A stretch of 64,000 nt of DNA from Thermomonas sp. (GCF_023953935.1 NZ_JAMLIW010000004.1:62001-126000); one strand, 5' to 3'. Numbered from the stretch's first letter, positions 8,873 through 19,773 are shown. Translations and numbers: made by a program. Notes: a model not told the origin generated them from the letters alone.

Positions 8873-8979
8873 TTCGTGCCGAGTTGACCTTGGTTTGACG
8901 ACGAAAGTTCACCGATGCTTCGGGGCGTTCATCGCGTGACGCCTGTCGCTGGTTGAATTCGCCGGCTGCATTCGCTCAC

Positions 8980-9699
8980 TCAATTCCACTTCGGCAGCTT
9001 TGACGCATCCAGCCCGCCAACTTCAAAGCTGGCGCTGCGTCGACCCATCTGCTTGGTGGGGAATTCGATGGTGAGTTGTTTGCCGGACTTGGCGAGTTTC
9101 CACAGCGCCTTGTTGTCGACGATGAACATGGCGATGGCCTCGTCGGTGTTCGGGCGCGAGCCGGGCAGGGTGTGCTCCTTGCCGTCCACGGTGATCTTGA
9201 GCTTGCAGCCCTTGTAGCAATCGAAGTCGCCGGCCTGCAGGACGAGGTAGGCGCTGCGGCCCCATTCGGGATGGTCGCGGAAGATCAGCCGCACCGGGTG
9301 GGCGCCGGCGCCGTCGGTGTCCACTTCTTCGCTGGAATAGATCGATGCCGAGAGCTGGTGGCCGCCTTTCACCGTTTCATCGCCGTAGGACCACAGCGCT
9401 TCCAGCCGGCGGGTCTCCTTTTGTTCCTCGGCCTTGGCGGCGATTTCTTCGAGCTTGGGTTTCACCCGCGCCGCCGCCGCGCTGGCCGGATAGTCGTGCA
9501 GCAGGACGTCGCCGTAGCCTTTGGCTAGGTGCCAGTTCTGCGCCGCCACGGCGGCTTCGAATTGTTTTTCCATCGCCTCGGCGGCCTGTTCGTCGGCGGC
9601 TTGCTGCGCGGCCGCGGCCTGCGCGGCGGCCTGTGGATCAGCGCGCTGGCAGGCGGGCAGGAGCAGGCACAGGGCGATGGCAAGTGTGGCGATTTTCAT
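8980..9699 (-). CDS. Putative lipoprotein with Ala-rich coiled segment
   Basis: 239 aa from the ATG at 9699. The lipobox is LLPAC with Cys17, so the protein is probably an outer- or inner-membrane lipoprotein. Residues about 20-90 are Ala/Gln/Glu-rich and likely helical. The C-terminal half (SIYSSEEVDTDGAGAHPVRL, then a Cys pair FDCYKGCKLKI) looks like a compact beta domain that I cannot assign to a named family. It lies just downstream of the alpha/beta hydrolase gene on the same strand (32 bp gap), so the two may be co-transcribed. Confidence 0.75.
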   Translation of the reverse strand: MKIATLAIALCLLLPACQRADPQAAAQAAAAQQAADEQAAEAMEKQFEAAVAAQNWHLAKGYGDVLLHDYPASAAAARVKPKLEEIAAKAEEQKETRRLEALWSYGDETVKGGHQLSASIYSSEEVDTDGAGAHPVRLIFRDHPEWGRSAYLVLQAGDFDCYKGCKLKITVDGKEHTLPGSRPNTDEAIAMFIVDNKALWKLAKSGKQLTIEFPTKQMGRRSASFEVGGLDASKLPKWN

Positions 9700-9731
9700 G
9701 CGGGAGGGCTTCGGTGCGGGGAGCCGCAAGT

Positions 9732-10691
9732 CTATTGCGTTGTCGGGTTGGATTCGATCAAGGTGACGACTGCCTCGGCCACGGCATCCACCCGCTCGAT
9801 CAACGACATGTGGCCGCAGCCGTCGAGCAGCAGCTTGCGCGCCTGCGGAATGCGCTGCGCGTACAGCTCCAGCGCACTCGGGTCGATCACCGCATCCTGC
9901 CGCCCCCACAGCAGCAGAGTCGGCTGGCGGATGTGCACGGCTTCCTCGCCTGGCAGCAGGGATTCTTCGCTGCGACCAATCCGGTCCATCACCGCCTGCT
10001 CGAAGTCGGCATCGCGGATGCGCTGCCGGATAAGCCCCCAGGACGCCGGCCACGGGATCCATGGTTTGCTGGGCTCATCGAAAAACACGCTGTCGACGTA
10101 GCGGCGCAGCGAGGCGGCGTCATGGACGGCGAAGGGATTGTTCCCGGACAGCACGTCCAGCCCGAACGGGTTGTCGGCAAAGCGCACGCCGGCGGCATCG
10201 AGCAGGCCGAGTTTGGCAATGCGGCCGGGATGGCGCGCCGCGGCCAGCGCGGCGATGCCGCCGCCCATCGAATGTCCCAGCAGGACGACCGGGACATCCG
10301 GAGACAGCGCGGCGATGAACGCGGCCACGTGCGCCGCCTGTTCCGGAAAGCCATACACCGCGTCGGGCTTGCGCTCGCTTTCACCCCAGCCGGGCAGGTC
10401 CGGAATCAGCAGGCGGTAGCGGCCGCGCAGCGCGCGCGCCAGCGGATACCAGTTTTCCTTGCTGCCGGTGAAGCCGTGGATCATCACCACGACCGGCGCG
10501 TCGGCCTTGAACTGCGCGCTGGTGGCATAGGCCCAGCGATGGCCGGCGGCCTCGATCTGCGCCGGTACCAGCCCGGCGGCGCGGCGCTGGCGCGCATACT
10601 CCAGCCGGATCGGCAGCAGCGGGTCGCGCCACAGGGCGATGGCCGTCGCCAAGGCGACGACCAACACCAGCGCGAGGCCCCACGCCAACAC
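9732..10691 (-). CDS. Alpha/beta hydrolase (membrane-anchored lipase/esterase type)
   Basis: 319 aa beginning with GTG at 10691. An N-terminal hydrophobic segment (residues about 2-22) anchors it or exports it. The hydrolase fold shows MIHGFTGSKENW (oxyanion loop), the nucleophile elbow GHSMGG, WGRQDAVIDP (catalytic Asp) and DGCGHMSLIE (catalytic His). The arrangement resembles small lipases such as the LipH/monoacylglycerol lipase type; the substrate is not readable. It starts 15 bp after the stop of the M1 peptidase gene, so the two may share a transcript. Confidence 0.87.
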   Translation of the reverse strand: MLAWGLALVLVVALATAIALWRDPLLPIRLEYARQRRAAGLVPAQIEAAGHRWAYATSAQFKADAPVVVMIHGFTGSKENWYPLARALRGRYRLLIPDLPGWGESERKPDAVYGFPEQAAHVAAFIAALSPDVPVVLLGHSMGGGIAALAAARHPGRIAKLGLLDAAGVRFADNPFGLDVLSGNNPFAVHDAASLRRYVDSVFFDEPSKPWIPWPASWGLIRQRIRDADFEQAVMDRIGRSEESLLPGEEAVHIRQPTLLLWGRQDAVIDPSALELYAQRIPQARKLLLDGCGHMSLIERVDAVAEAVVTLIESNPTTQ

Positions 10692-10706
10692 GAAGCGTCA
10701 GGTGGC

Positions 10707-12722
10707 TCAGTGCGCCGCGGCGGGGTCCGCCTGCGCAGCCGCCTCGCCTTCCGGCTTGGGCACAGCGGGCGCTGCCGCCGGTGCCGGCGCATTGCCCAGC
10801 TTGGCTTTGCCCTCGGCGATCACCTGCTCGATGGTGCCAGCGGTGATCGGGTGGGTGGCAGGCTTGGCCTTGGCGAACACCTGCTCGGCGAAAGCCAACC
10901 CGCCTGGCGTGGCCACCAGCGCCTTGTAGATCGGGATGATCAGCTTGCGCCGGCCCACCCGTTCCAGGAACTTGCCCATCTCCTCGCGCGCGGCCGCATA
11001 GCCGCTGCGTTCGGCCAGCGGATACCAGCGCATCGCGATCTCGCCGTTGGGGGTGCCGGTGAAGTGGTAGGTCGCGTCAAGCTGCTCCAGCTGCTCGGGC
11101 TTGAGCGTGGCCGGCATGCCTTCCAGGAAGTGCACCCATTCCTGCGTGCTCCATTCCCCCGTCACGCTCTTGTCGGGCAATTTGCCGCTGCCCTGCCAGG
11201 CGATGCGCCCGGCGTTGACGGTGGCAAAGCGTCGCGACTCGATCTTCGGCGCGTCGGCCGGGATGCCCGGCTCGTACAGCCACTCGTCGATTTCCCGCAT
11301 CGTCACCTTGCCGGGATTGTCCTTGAGCAGGGTGGATTCAAGATAGGCGCGGAACTGGCGGGTGGTGATGCTCTGGAACGCGAAGTGGTCGAAATAGCCG
11401 CGCAGCCACGGGTCGAACACCCCGCGGCCGAACTTCTGTTCGAGGTATTCCATGAACCAGGCGCCCTTGGTGTAGACGGTGGCGCTGGACTGGTCATCCG
11501 GGTCGGCCAGGGTGCCGGGCTTGAGCGAGAGCCGCTGCAGATCCGGCGCGAGGGTGGCGAATTCGCCCTTGAGCTCGTCGCGGTCGATCACCTCTTCCAT
11601 GTCGGCCATGTCGCGGCCGTAGAGCTTCTCGGTGATGCGGCTCTGCACGTAGGTGGTGATGCCTTCGTTGAGCCAGGCATCCTTGTCGGTGGCAAACGTC
11701 ACCAGGTTGCCCGACCAGCTGTGCGCCAGCTCGTGGGCGACCAGCGAGACCAGCGACTTGTCGCCGACGATCACGGTGGGGGTGGCGAAGGTCAGGCGCG
11801 GGTTCTCCATGCCGCCGTAGGGGAAGCTCGGCGGCAGCACCAACAGGTCGTAGCGGCCCCAGCGGTAGGGGCCGTAGATCTGCTCGGCGGTTTCGATCAT
11901 CTTCTCGGTGTCTTCGAACTCCTTGGCGGCCTTGTCGACCATGGCCGGCTCGGCCCAGACGCCGCTGCGCGCGCTGATCGGCTTGAACACCAGGTCGCCG
12001 GCGGCGATGGCAAGCAGATAGGACGGGATCTTCTGCGGCATCTTGAAGCTGTAATCGCCGTCACGCGCCGCGTTCGGGTCGTTGTCGGCGCTCATCAGCA
12101 CCATCGCGTCCTTCGGCGCCGTGACATGCGCGCTGTAGGTGAAGCGCACCTGCGGGGTGTCCTGCAGCGGCACCCAGGAGCGGGCGTGGATCTGCTGCGA
12201 CTGGCTGAACATGAAGGGCTGCTTGCCGCCTTCGGTCATCGACGGCGCCAGCCACTGCAGGCCCGAGGCCTCCGGCGAGGTGGCGTAGGTGACGCGTACC
12301 TTGGCCGGGCGCTCCGGGGTCTGGATCGTCAGCGCGCTGCCCAGGGTCTTGTCCGGCGCGGCCAGCTGGAATTGCAGCGGTGCCCAGCTGCCGTCGGCGC
12401 GCTGGCCTTCGGCCTTGTCGATGTGCAGGTCGCGGGTATCCAGGACCAGCGCGGTGGCTTTCTGGTCCACCCAATCCAGGGTGTAGGTGGCGCTGCCGCT
12501 GATTTCCTTCTTGTCGAAGTCGATCGCCAGATCCAGCGCGATGTCGGTGATCCGCACCTTGTCCGGCTGGGCGTAGGAATGTTCGTCCACGACGGTCTCC
12601 GCGGCGACGGTGGGGGCAGCGGCCGGCGTGGCGGTGGCTTGGGGAGCCTGGGACTTGCCGCAGCCGGCGGCGACGAGGGCCACGGCGGCAGCGGCGGCAA
12701 ACGACAGGAACAGCGGGCGCAT
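10707..12722 (-). CDS. M1 family metallopeptidase lipoprotein (aminopeptidase)
   Basis: 671 aa from the ATG at 12722. The signal ends in a lipobox (VAAGC, Cys about 21), so it is lipid-anchored in the envelope. The substrate-binding PYGGMENPRL and the zinc site HELAHSW with NEGITTY 18 residues later (HEXXH-X18-E) show an M1 zinc aminopeptidase. The C-terminal HEAT-like region and overall layout resemble leukotriene-A4-hydrolase-like peptidases. An Ala/Pro/Glu-rich tail of about 30 residues follows. It removes N-terminal residues from peptides; the exact preference is unknown. Confidence 0.93.
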   Translation of the reverse strand: MRPLFLSFAAAAAVALVAAGCGKSQAPQATATPAAAPTVAAETVVDEHSYAQPDKVRITDIALDLAIDFDKKEISGSATYTLDWVDQKATALVLDTRDLHIDKAEGQRADGSWAPLQFQLAAPDKTLGSALTIQTPERPAKVRVTYATSPEASGLQWLAPSMTEGGKQPFMFSQSQQIHARSWVPLQDTPQVRFTYSAHVTAPKDAMVLMSADNDPNAARDGDYSFKMPQKIPSYLLAIAAGDLVFKPISARSGVWAEPAMVDKAAKEFEDTEKMIETAEQIYGPYRWGRYDLLVLPPSFPYGGMENPRLTFATPTVIVGDKSLVSLVAHELAHSWSGNLVTFATDKDAWLNEGITTYVQSRITEKLYGRDMADMEEVIDRDELKGEFATLAPDLQRLSLKPGTLADPDDQSSATVYTKGAWFMEYLEQKFGRGVFDPWLRGYFDHFAFQSITTRQFRAYLESTLLKDNPGKVTMREIDEWLYEPGIPADAPKIESRRFATVNAGRIAWQGSGKLPDKSVTGEWSTQEWVHFLEGMPATLKPEQLEQLDATYHFTGTPNGEIAMRWYPLAERSGYAAAREEMGKFLERVGRRKLIIPIYKALVATPGGLAFAEQVFAKAKPATHPITAGTIEQVIAEGKAKLGNAPAPAAAPAVPKPEGEAAAQADPAAAH

Positions 12723-12997
12723 GGGCACGATCCGTTGACGGAAACCCCGAGTTTATCGCTGTCAGCCGCGTTCCGTCGCATCACATCCCTGAATGCCGGT
12801 TGGCGCGCACAGACTGGCCGTGCTGCCAAGCCCCAAGTGGCGCCGCAATGGACAAAGGAAATCGCCGCCCTCGCCTTGGCTGCAACTGCTGCAACCGCCG
12901 TGAACGGCCCATCTGACAGCGAGCTATGACTTCCGGCACTGAGGTTTCAGGCGCGTGTGGCGGTAATATAGTGATGTAATACACTGAGACATCAACG

Positions 12998-15238
12998 ATG
13001 AAACCCATGCGTGTCTTCTTCCTTGCCGGCCTGCTGCTGCCTGCCTTCGGCGCTGCGGCACAGTCGGCGAGCACAACGCAGGCCAACCCGGCCGCGCGGA
13101 TTCCAAAGCTGCAAGGAACCATCGTGATCGACGGCGTTGCCGACGAAGCCGCCTGGCAGGGTGCGCTGGTGCAGGAGATCGGCTACGAGATCCAGCCTGG
13201 TGACAACATTCCCGCGCCGGTGCAAACCACGGTGCGCGTCGGCTACACCGCCGAGGCGCTGTATCTGACGTTTCATGCGCAAGACCCCGATCCGGCGGCG
13301 ATCCGCGCCCATCTGCGTGACCGTGACACCGCCTTCAACGACGACTGGGTGGGCGTTTTCCTCGACACCTTCAACGACAATCGCCGCGGCTACGAATTGA
13401 TGATCAATCCGCTGGGCGTGCAGTCCGACCTGATCCGCGACGAAACCAACAGCAACAACCAGGAAGATCCGAGCTGGGACGGACTGTGGCAAAGCGAGGG
13501 GCGGCTCACCGCCGACGGCTACGAGGTCGAGGTCCGCATCCCGTTTTCGACCCTGCGCTTCCCGAACGGCGGCGGCGACCAGCGTTGGGGCATGGCGCTG
13601 TTTCGCAATTACCCGCGCGACAAGCGCCACCAGCTGTCCAGCCGACCGGTACCGCGCGCCTCCAACTGCTTCCAGTGCGAATGGGACAAGTACGACGGCA
13701 TGGCCGGGGTGCAGCAGGGCCGCAATCTGGAGGTCGTGCCGACGCTGACCGTGGGCGCCACGCAGACCCGCGTCGCAGCGGGTGCGCCGTGGCACAACGA
13801 CACCAGCATCGAGCCCGGCCTCGATGTGAGCTGGGCGCCGTCACCGGCGATGACCTTGAATGCCACGATCAATCCGGATTTCTCGCAGGTGGAAACCGAC
13901 CAGCTGCAGCTCGACATCAACAGCAGCTTCGCGCTGTTTTATCAGGAGAAGCGGCCGTTCTTCCTCGAGGGCGCGGACTATTTCACCACCCAGTTCGACG
14001 TGCTCTACACCCGCCAGATCGCCGATCCGGATTTCGGTCTGCGCGTGACGGGCCGCACCGGCAGCGGCGCCTACGGCGCGTTCGTGGCGCGCGATGCCAC
14101 CACGTTGCTGCTGGTGCCGGGGGTGCTCGGATCGGGGTTTGCCCAGCTCGACCAGAAGGCCAATGTCGCCGTCGGACGCTATCGGCACGACTTCGGCACC
14201 GATTTCAGCCTCGGCGTGATTGGCACCTTCCGTCGCGGTGACGACTATGCCAACAACGTGACGGGCGTCGACGCGCGCTGGCGCCAAGGCGGACACACCG
14301 TCACGGCGCAATTCCTGCACAGCCAATCCGAGTATCCGGCCAGTATTGTTGTCGAATACAGCGGCGAACTGGGCAACGACCCCACGCCGTCCGGCAATGC
14401 CTGGCGCGCCGAATACACGTTCAGCAACCGCAACTGGTATGTCGATGTCTGGCATGCGGCGATCGATCCCGGTTTCCGCGCCGATCTTGGCTTCATCGGC
14501 CAGGTGGGCTACGACCAATCCCTGATCGGCGGCAGCTACAGCTGGTTTCGCGACGGCAAGGCCTTCAACCGGATCAACCTGTATGCCGATTTCGACATCA
14601 CCCACCGCTACGACGGCCAATTGCTGGAACGCGAGCTGGAGGGCCATGTCAACGTACAGGGGCCGATGCAGAGCAATCTGACCTTGCACGGTCTGACCCG
14701 CGTGCGGTTCTGGCAGGGCACGCTGTTCGATGAACACTATGTGGACATCAGTGCCAACTTCCGGCCCACCGGCAGCCTGCAGCTGGGCGTGTCCGCCAGC
14801 ACCGGCCGCATGCTCGATCTGGGCGCGGCGCGCCTCGGCCGGCGCACCCTGCTGGAGCTGTTTGCCAATGCCAACCTCGGCCGCGGACTGGCGCTGGATT
14901 GGGACATCTACCGCCAGTGGATGCATCGCGACGGCGGCACCGCGTTCACCGCCACCGTGCTCAACGCCGGCGGCAGCTGGCAGTTCGACCCGCGCCAGCG
15001 CCTGCGCTTCACCCTGCAAGGCAGTGCCGTCACGCGCGATCCGACGCTGTATGTCGGTCCTGTCAACCAACGCGCCCGCAACTGGGCCGGGCAGCTGGTG
15101 TACTCGTACAAGCTGAATCCGCGCACCGCCCTGTACGCTGGTGCCTCGTACGGTGCGTTCATGGACGACGCCCACCCGCAGCTGTTCAACGACACCCGCA
15201 GCATCTTCGTGAAACTGAGCTACGGCTGGCAGCCGTAA
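12998..15238 (+). CDS. DUF5916 outer-membrane protein with CBM9-like N-terminal domain
   Basis: 746 aa. A signal peptide covers residues 1-22. Residues about 35-215 form a carbohydrate-binding family-9-like beta domain (GTIVIDGVADEAAW, WVGVFLDTFNDNRRGYE), followed by the DUF5916 region (INPDFSQVETDQLQLDIN, FFLEGADYF). The C-terminal part is an alternating pattern of beta strands ending in an aromatic residue region (KLSYGWQP), consistent with an outer-membrane barrel. The family is widespread in Xanthomonadaceae and Bacteroidetes; ligand and role are not established. A long inverted repeat follows immediately. Confidence 0.88.
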   Translation: MKPMRVFFLAGLLLPAFGAAAQSASTTQANPAARIPKLQGTIVIDGVADEAAWQGALVQEIGYEIQPGDNIPAPVQTTVRVGYTAEALYLTFHAQDPDPAAIRAHLRDRDTAFNDDWVGVFLDTFNDNRRGYELMINPLGVQSDLIRDETNSNNQEDPSWDGLWQSEGRLTADGYEVEVRIPFSTLRFPNGGGDQRWGMALFRNYPRDKRHQLSSRPVPRASNCFQCEWDKYDGMAGVQQGRNLEVVPTLTVGATQTRVAAGAPWHNDTSIEPGLDVSWAPSPAMTLNATINPDFSQVETDQLQLDINSSFALFYQEKRPFFLEGADYFTTQFDVLYTRQIADPDFGLRVTGRTGSGAYGAFVARDATTLLLVPGVLGSGFAQLDQKANVAVGRYRHDFGTDFSLGVIGTFRRGDDYANNVTGVDARWRQGGHTVTAQFLHSQSEYPASIVVEYSGELGNDPTPSGNAWRAEYTFSNRNWYVDVWHAAIDPGFRADLGFIGQVGYDQSLIGGSYSWFRDGKAFNRINLYADFDITHRYDGQLLERELEGHVNVQGPMQSNLTLHGLTRVRFWQGTLFDEHYVDISANFRPTGSLQLGVSASTGRMLDLGAARLGRRTLLELFANANLGRGLALDWDIYRQWMHRDGGTAFTATVLNAGGSWQFDPRQRLRFTLQGSAVTRDPTLYVGPVNQRARNWAGQLVYSYKLNPRTALYAGASYGAFMDDAHPQLFNDTRSIFVKLSYGWQP

Positions 15239-15247
15239 CCTGCCTTA

Positions 15248-15329
15248 TTGTAGGAGCGCACCGCAGGGGCGCGATGCTTCTGCGGGATCCGGGAATAAAG
15301 CATCGCGCCCCTGCGGTGCGCTCCTGCAA
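15248..15329. terminator. Long inverted repeat between convergent genes (GTAGGAGCGCACC type REP)
   Basis: Two 32-bp arms (15248-15279 and 15298-15329) differ at one position and flank an 18-bp loop. The arms contain TAGGAGCGCACCGCAGGGG and CCCCTGCGGTGCGCTCCTG. It lies between the stops of two converging genes, so it could end transcription from both sides, though it has no T-tract. Repeats of this sequence type are common intergenic palindromes in Xanthomonas and Pseudomonas relatives. Confidence 0.75.
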
Positions 15330-15337
15330 GGCCCGTG

Positions 15338-16168
15338 TCAACCCATCTTCGCCAGCCGCAGCTGGAACAGCACCTTGGTGACCAGCAGGCGTTCTTCGAT
15401 CGGTTTCAGCACCAGGTCGTTGGCGCCCTCGCGCAGCAGGGTGGACTGGTTCTCGTGGTTTTCATCGCCGGTCATCATCACCATCGGCAGCTTGCGTTTG
15501 CCGTAGTGGAACGCCGAGCGGATCTGGTTGAGCAGGTCGCGGCCGCTGAGGATGCCCTTCAGGTACACGTCGCTGAGTACGAGGTCGGCGCCGACGTCGC
15601 CGTCGCTGCGGCCGATGAACTTGTGCAGATGCTCGAGCGCGTCTTCAACGCTGAGCACGTGCAGCACCTGCATGCCCTGGCGTTCGAGCATGCGCCGGGT
15701 GGCCACCGCCACCACCTTGCTGTCCTCGACGTAGAGCACCCGGGCACCCTCGACCGGGGCCGGGTGGATGTAGCCGCGGATGAAGGCGGCCAGTGCGGCC
15801 TGGCCGAGGCTCTTGTCGAAGTAGTCGGTGATGTCCTCGGTGAAGACCCGGGTTTCCAGCGCCTCCTGGGCGTTGCCGGAGATCACGATCACCGGCACGT
15901 AGGCCTGCCCGGTGGCGTCGCGCACTACTTTGGCCAGCGCCAGCCCGTCACCGTCGGGAAGCACCAGCGCGGTGGTGACCAGATCGACCGAGCCGTCGGC
16001 CAGCGCGGCGCGCGCCTCGGCCAGGCCGCCGCAGCCGACCACCTGGGCGTTGGGCAATTCCTTGAGCAGGGTGTCGGAAATCAGCCGGCGCACCAGCTTG
16101 CTGCCGTCGACCACCATCACCCGGGGGGCGTCGCTGGCGACGTGGCGCAGGTCGTGTTTGTCGGCCAC
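15338..16168 (-). CDS. Tandem-receiver response regulator coupled to ftsEX
   Basis: 276 aa from a GTG at 16168, one base after the ftsX stop. It has two receiver domains and no output domain. The first (about 15-125) keeps the strand MVVDGSK and a DKS lysine, but at the usual phospho-Asp position the sequence is TTALVLPDGDG, an Ala. The second (about 135-270) has VLYVEDS, the phospho-Asp in LVLSDVYLKG, MMTGD and the KPIEE lysine, so it looks phosphorylatable. It may pass a signal by protein contact. Immediate position after ftsEX suggests a link to division or cell-wall hydrolysis, which is inference. Confidence 0.88.
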   Translation of the reverse strand: MADKHDLRHVASDAPRVMVVDGSKLVRRLISDTLLKELPNAQVVGCGGLAEARAALADGSVDLVTTALVLPDGDGLALAKVVRDATGQAYVPVIVISGNAQEALETRVFTEDITDYFDKSLGQAALAAFIRGYIHPAPVEGARVLYVEDSKVVAVATRRMLERQGMQVLHVLSVEDALEHLHKFIGRSDGDVGADLVLSDVYLKGILSGRDLLNQIRSAFHYGKRKLPMVMMTGDENHENQSTLLREGANDLVLKPIEERLLVTKVLFQLRLAKMG

Positions 16169-16169
16169 G

Positions 16170-17132
16170 TCAGTGCTCCAGCGGCCGGGTCTGGCGCAGG
16201 GTGTGCCCGCTGACCATGGCCGCGCCGACCCAGCCGAGCGCGCCCGCGCCCGCCAGCACGGTGCCGGCCTGCAGCGGGTTCAGGCCGCGCAGGGCGAACG
16301 CGCTGCCGTAGCGCGCGGCCAGTTCCGCCAGCGGCGGCGCCAGCGCCAGCCCGGCCAGCGTCAGCAGGCCCAGTGCCAGCGCACCCGCAAGCAGCCCGTA
16401 CCACGCACCGAGGTACAGGAAGGGTCGCTGCACGAAGCCGTCGCTGGCACCGAGCAATTGCAGCACGCCGATCTCCTCGCGCCGGGACTGGATGTCCAGA
16501 CGCACCGTATTGCCCACCACCAGCAGCGCGCCCAAGCCCAGCAGGGCGGCCAGCACCGCGACGCCGCGCGTGCCGAACCCGAGCCAAGCCTGCAGCCGCT
16601 GCTGCCAGAGCGCATCGTACTGCACGCGCTCGATTTGCGGCAGCGCCGAGAGCGCCTGCGCCAGCGCCGCGTCACTGCCGCGCGGGGTCAACTCCAGCAG
16701 GCTGGGCAGGGCCGCGCGCGCCTGTTCCACTCCCAGGGCGTCGATCGCCTGCGCCAGATCCGGCCGCTGCCGCAGCTGGGCCAGCGATTGTTCGGGGGTG
16801 ACGACGGCCACCGACGCCACATCGGCCCGCTGCCGCAGCACCCCCGCCAGCGCCTGCGCCTGGGCGGCGTCGACATCGAGCTTGAGGAAAGCGGTCAGCG
16901 CGCGCGACGCCTGCACCTGCGTTTCCAGGCGCTGGGCATTGTGGACGACGATCCACAGGCCCAGCGGCAGCGCCAGCGCCAGCGCCAGCACGCCGACCGT
17001 GAGCAGGGTGGCCCACGGCCGACCCAGCAGGCGGCCGAGGCTGGCGATCAGGCTGCGGCCGTGGTGCGCCAGCCAGGTGCTCAGGCGGCCGTGGTGGACG
17101 CGGGTGACGCGGCGTGCGGCCGGGCTAGGCAT
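16170..17132 (-). CDS. ftsX: Cell division ABC permease FtsX
   Basis: 320 aa from the ATG at 17132 (a TTG two codons earlier is possible). It has a cytoplasmic N-terminus, a first membrane segment near residues 38-60 (LLTVGVLALALALPLGLWIVV), a periplasmic loop of about 110 residues and three more membrane helices in the C-terminal half, the FtsX topology. FtsEX at the divisome controls murein hydrolases through the periplasmic loop. It overlaps ftsE by 8 bp, and the response regulator follows without a gap. Confidence 0.93.
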   Translation of the reverse strand: MPSPAARRVTRVHHGRLSTWLAHHGRSLIASLGRLLGRPWATLLTVGVLALALALPLGLWIVVHNAQRLETQVQASRALTAFLKLDVDAAQAQALAGVLRQRADVASVAVVTPEQSLAQLRQRPDLAQAIDALGVEQARAALPSLLELTPRGSDAALAQALSALPQIERVQYDALWQQRLQAWLGFGTRGVAVLAALLGLGALLVVGNTVRLDIQSRREEIGVLQLLGASDGFVQRPFLYLGAWYGLLAGALALGLLTLAGLALAPPLAELAARYGSAFALRGLNPLQAGTVLAGAGALGWVGAAMVSGHTLRQTRPLEH

Positions 17133-17814
17133 CGGCAAGGTCCTCCGGCGCGATGTCGTCCTCGAGCTGGCCGTTGGCCAGCACCAGCACGCGCTTTTTC
17201 ATGCGCTTGACCAAGGCAATGTCGTGGCTGGCCACCAGCACGCTGGTGCCGCGCTCGGGCAGCGCCGCGAACAGCGCCATGATTTCGGTGGACAGGGAGG
17301 GATCGAGGTTGCCGGTGGGCTCGTCGGCAATCAGCAGGGTCGGTTCGGCCACGATGGCGCGGGCGATTCCGACCCGCTGCTGCTCGCCTGCGGACAACTG
17401 CTCGGGCAGCGCCCGCTCGCGCCCGCCCAGCCCCACCCGTTCCAGGATCGAGCGCACCCGCTTGCCGATTTCAGCGCGCTTCATTCCGCGCAGCACCAGC
17501 GGCAGCGCCACGTTGTCGGCCACGCTGCGGTCGGTGAGCAACTGGTGGTTCTGGAACACCACGCCGACGTCGCGCCGGTGCCGGGCGATGGCACTGCCGC
17601 GCACGCTGGCCAGGTTCCGGTCATCGAACAGGACGGTGCCGCGGCTGGGCCGTTCGGCCAGATGGATCAGCCGCAGCAAGGTGCTCTTGCCGGCGCCGGA
17701 ATGTCCGGTGACGAACACCATCTCGCCCGCGTCCATGGCGAAGCTGACCGCTTCGAGCGCCGTGCGCGGGCCGGGATAGACCTTGCTGACGCTGTCGAAT
17801 CGCAGAACCGGCAT
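17125..17814 (-). CDS. ftsE: Cell division ATP-binding protein FtsE
   Basis: 229 aa from the ATG at 17814. ABC ATPase motifs are all present: Walker A GHSGAGKSTLL, Q-loop VFQNHQLL, signature LSAGEQQRVGIA, Walker B LLIADEPTGNLDP and the switch His in ASHDIAL. It powers FtsX at the septum. The first 11 residues MPVLRFDSVSK are the usual FtsE start. It forms a unit with ftsX and the response regulator. The upstream gap to accC is 149 bp. Confidence 0.95.
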   Translation of the reverse strand: MPVLRFDSVSKVYPGPRTALEAVSFAMDAGEMVFVTGHSGAGKSTLLRLIHLAERPSRGTVLFDDRNLASVRGSAIARHRRDVGVVFQNHQLLTDRSVADNVALPLVLRGMKRAEIGKRVRSILERVGLGGRERALPEQLSAGEQQRVGIARAIVAEPTLLIADEPTGNLDPSLSTEIMALFAALPERGTSVLVASHDIALVKRMKKRVLVLANGQLEDDIAPEDLADA

Positions 17815-17963
17815 GCGGCGGGAAAGGTGAGGGACCGGCGCCAAGTATCGCCCGTCGCACGCCATGCGGCCAGCACCGCCTGCGCCAAGGTTCAGGAAGA
17901 AACCCGGACAAACCGGCGGCGAAAAGCGGCCTGGAACGCGCCGGCCCAGCGGTCCTGCCGCGG

Positions 17964-19323
<1,360 letters not shown>

Positions 19324-19331
<8 letters not shown>

Positions 19332-19773
19332 GGGATTGGGGCTGTGATTGGTGATTGGTGATTGGTGATTCGTATGGAGCGGGCTCCTCGCGAACCCGCG
19401 ATGCCCGGCTTTCCATCGACGTGAGCAGTGCGTTGAGGCGGGCAAAGGTGCGGTCGAGGACCTGCATCAACGCCGCGTCCGGTTCGACGAGGCCGAGCCG
19501 TGACGCAATCCGGAGCTGTGTGTCCAGTTCCGACAGGGAGCTGCGTGCAATCAGCAGGAATCGAACCAGTTCTGCCGGGGATCGGCGGGCAGCACCCTCG
19601 GCGATGTTCGACGGCACGCTGACGGCGGCGCGACGCAGTTGCGCCGACAGCCCGTAGCGCTCGGTGTCGGGCAGCCGCGATGCGTGGGCATAGACAAGCA
19701 CGACCAGATCCATGGCGTCGCGCCAGACGTCCAGGCGCGCGTGCGGCCGCTGCTTTTCCGAATCACCAATCAC
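19324..19773 (-). CDS. Four-helix-bundle protein (23S rRNA intervening-sequence protein family)
   Basis: 149 aa. The core [41 protein letters not shown] and [17 protein letters not shown] matches the S23/four-helix-bundle family first found in 23S rRNA intervening sequences; function is unknown. It starts with GTG at 19773 that lies inside a heptamer repeat block, and its C-terminus ([11 protein letters not shown]) is encoded by a second heptamer block. The gene thus fills exactly the space between the two repeat blocks and separates accB from accC, which suggests an inserted cassette. Confidence 0.85.
19344..19373. repeat. Heptamer repeat block, accC-side boundary
   Basis: Four consecutive GTGATTG-type heptamers ending in CGT, just upstream of accC. 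The block encodes the last residues of the four-helix-bundle protein. It is the reverse complement of the block at 19759-19788. Confidence 0.8.

Noticed and set aside
9345-12929. Plus-strand open frame of about 1190 codons
   Set aside because: It lies antisense to the hydrolase and M1 peptidase genes; its composition (Arg/His/Gly-rich) is typical of the complementary frame of high-GC genes.
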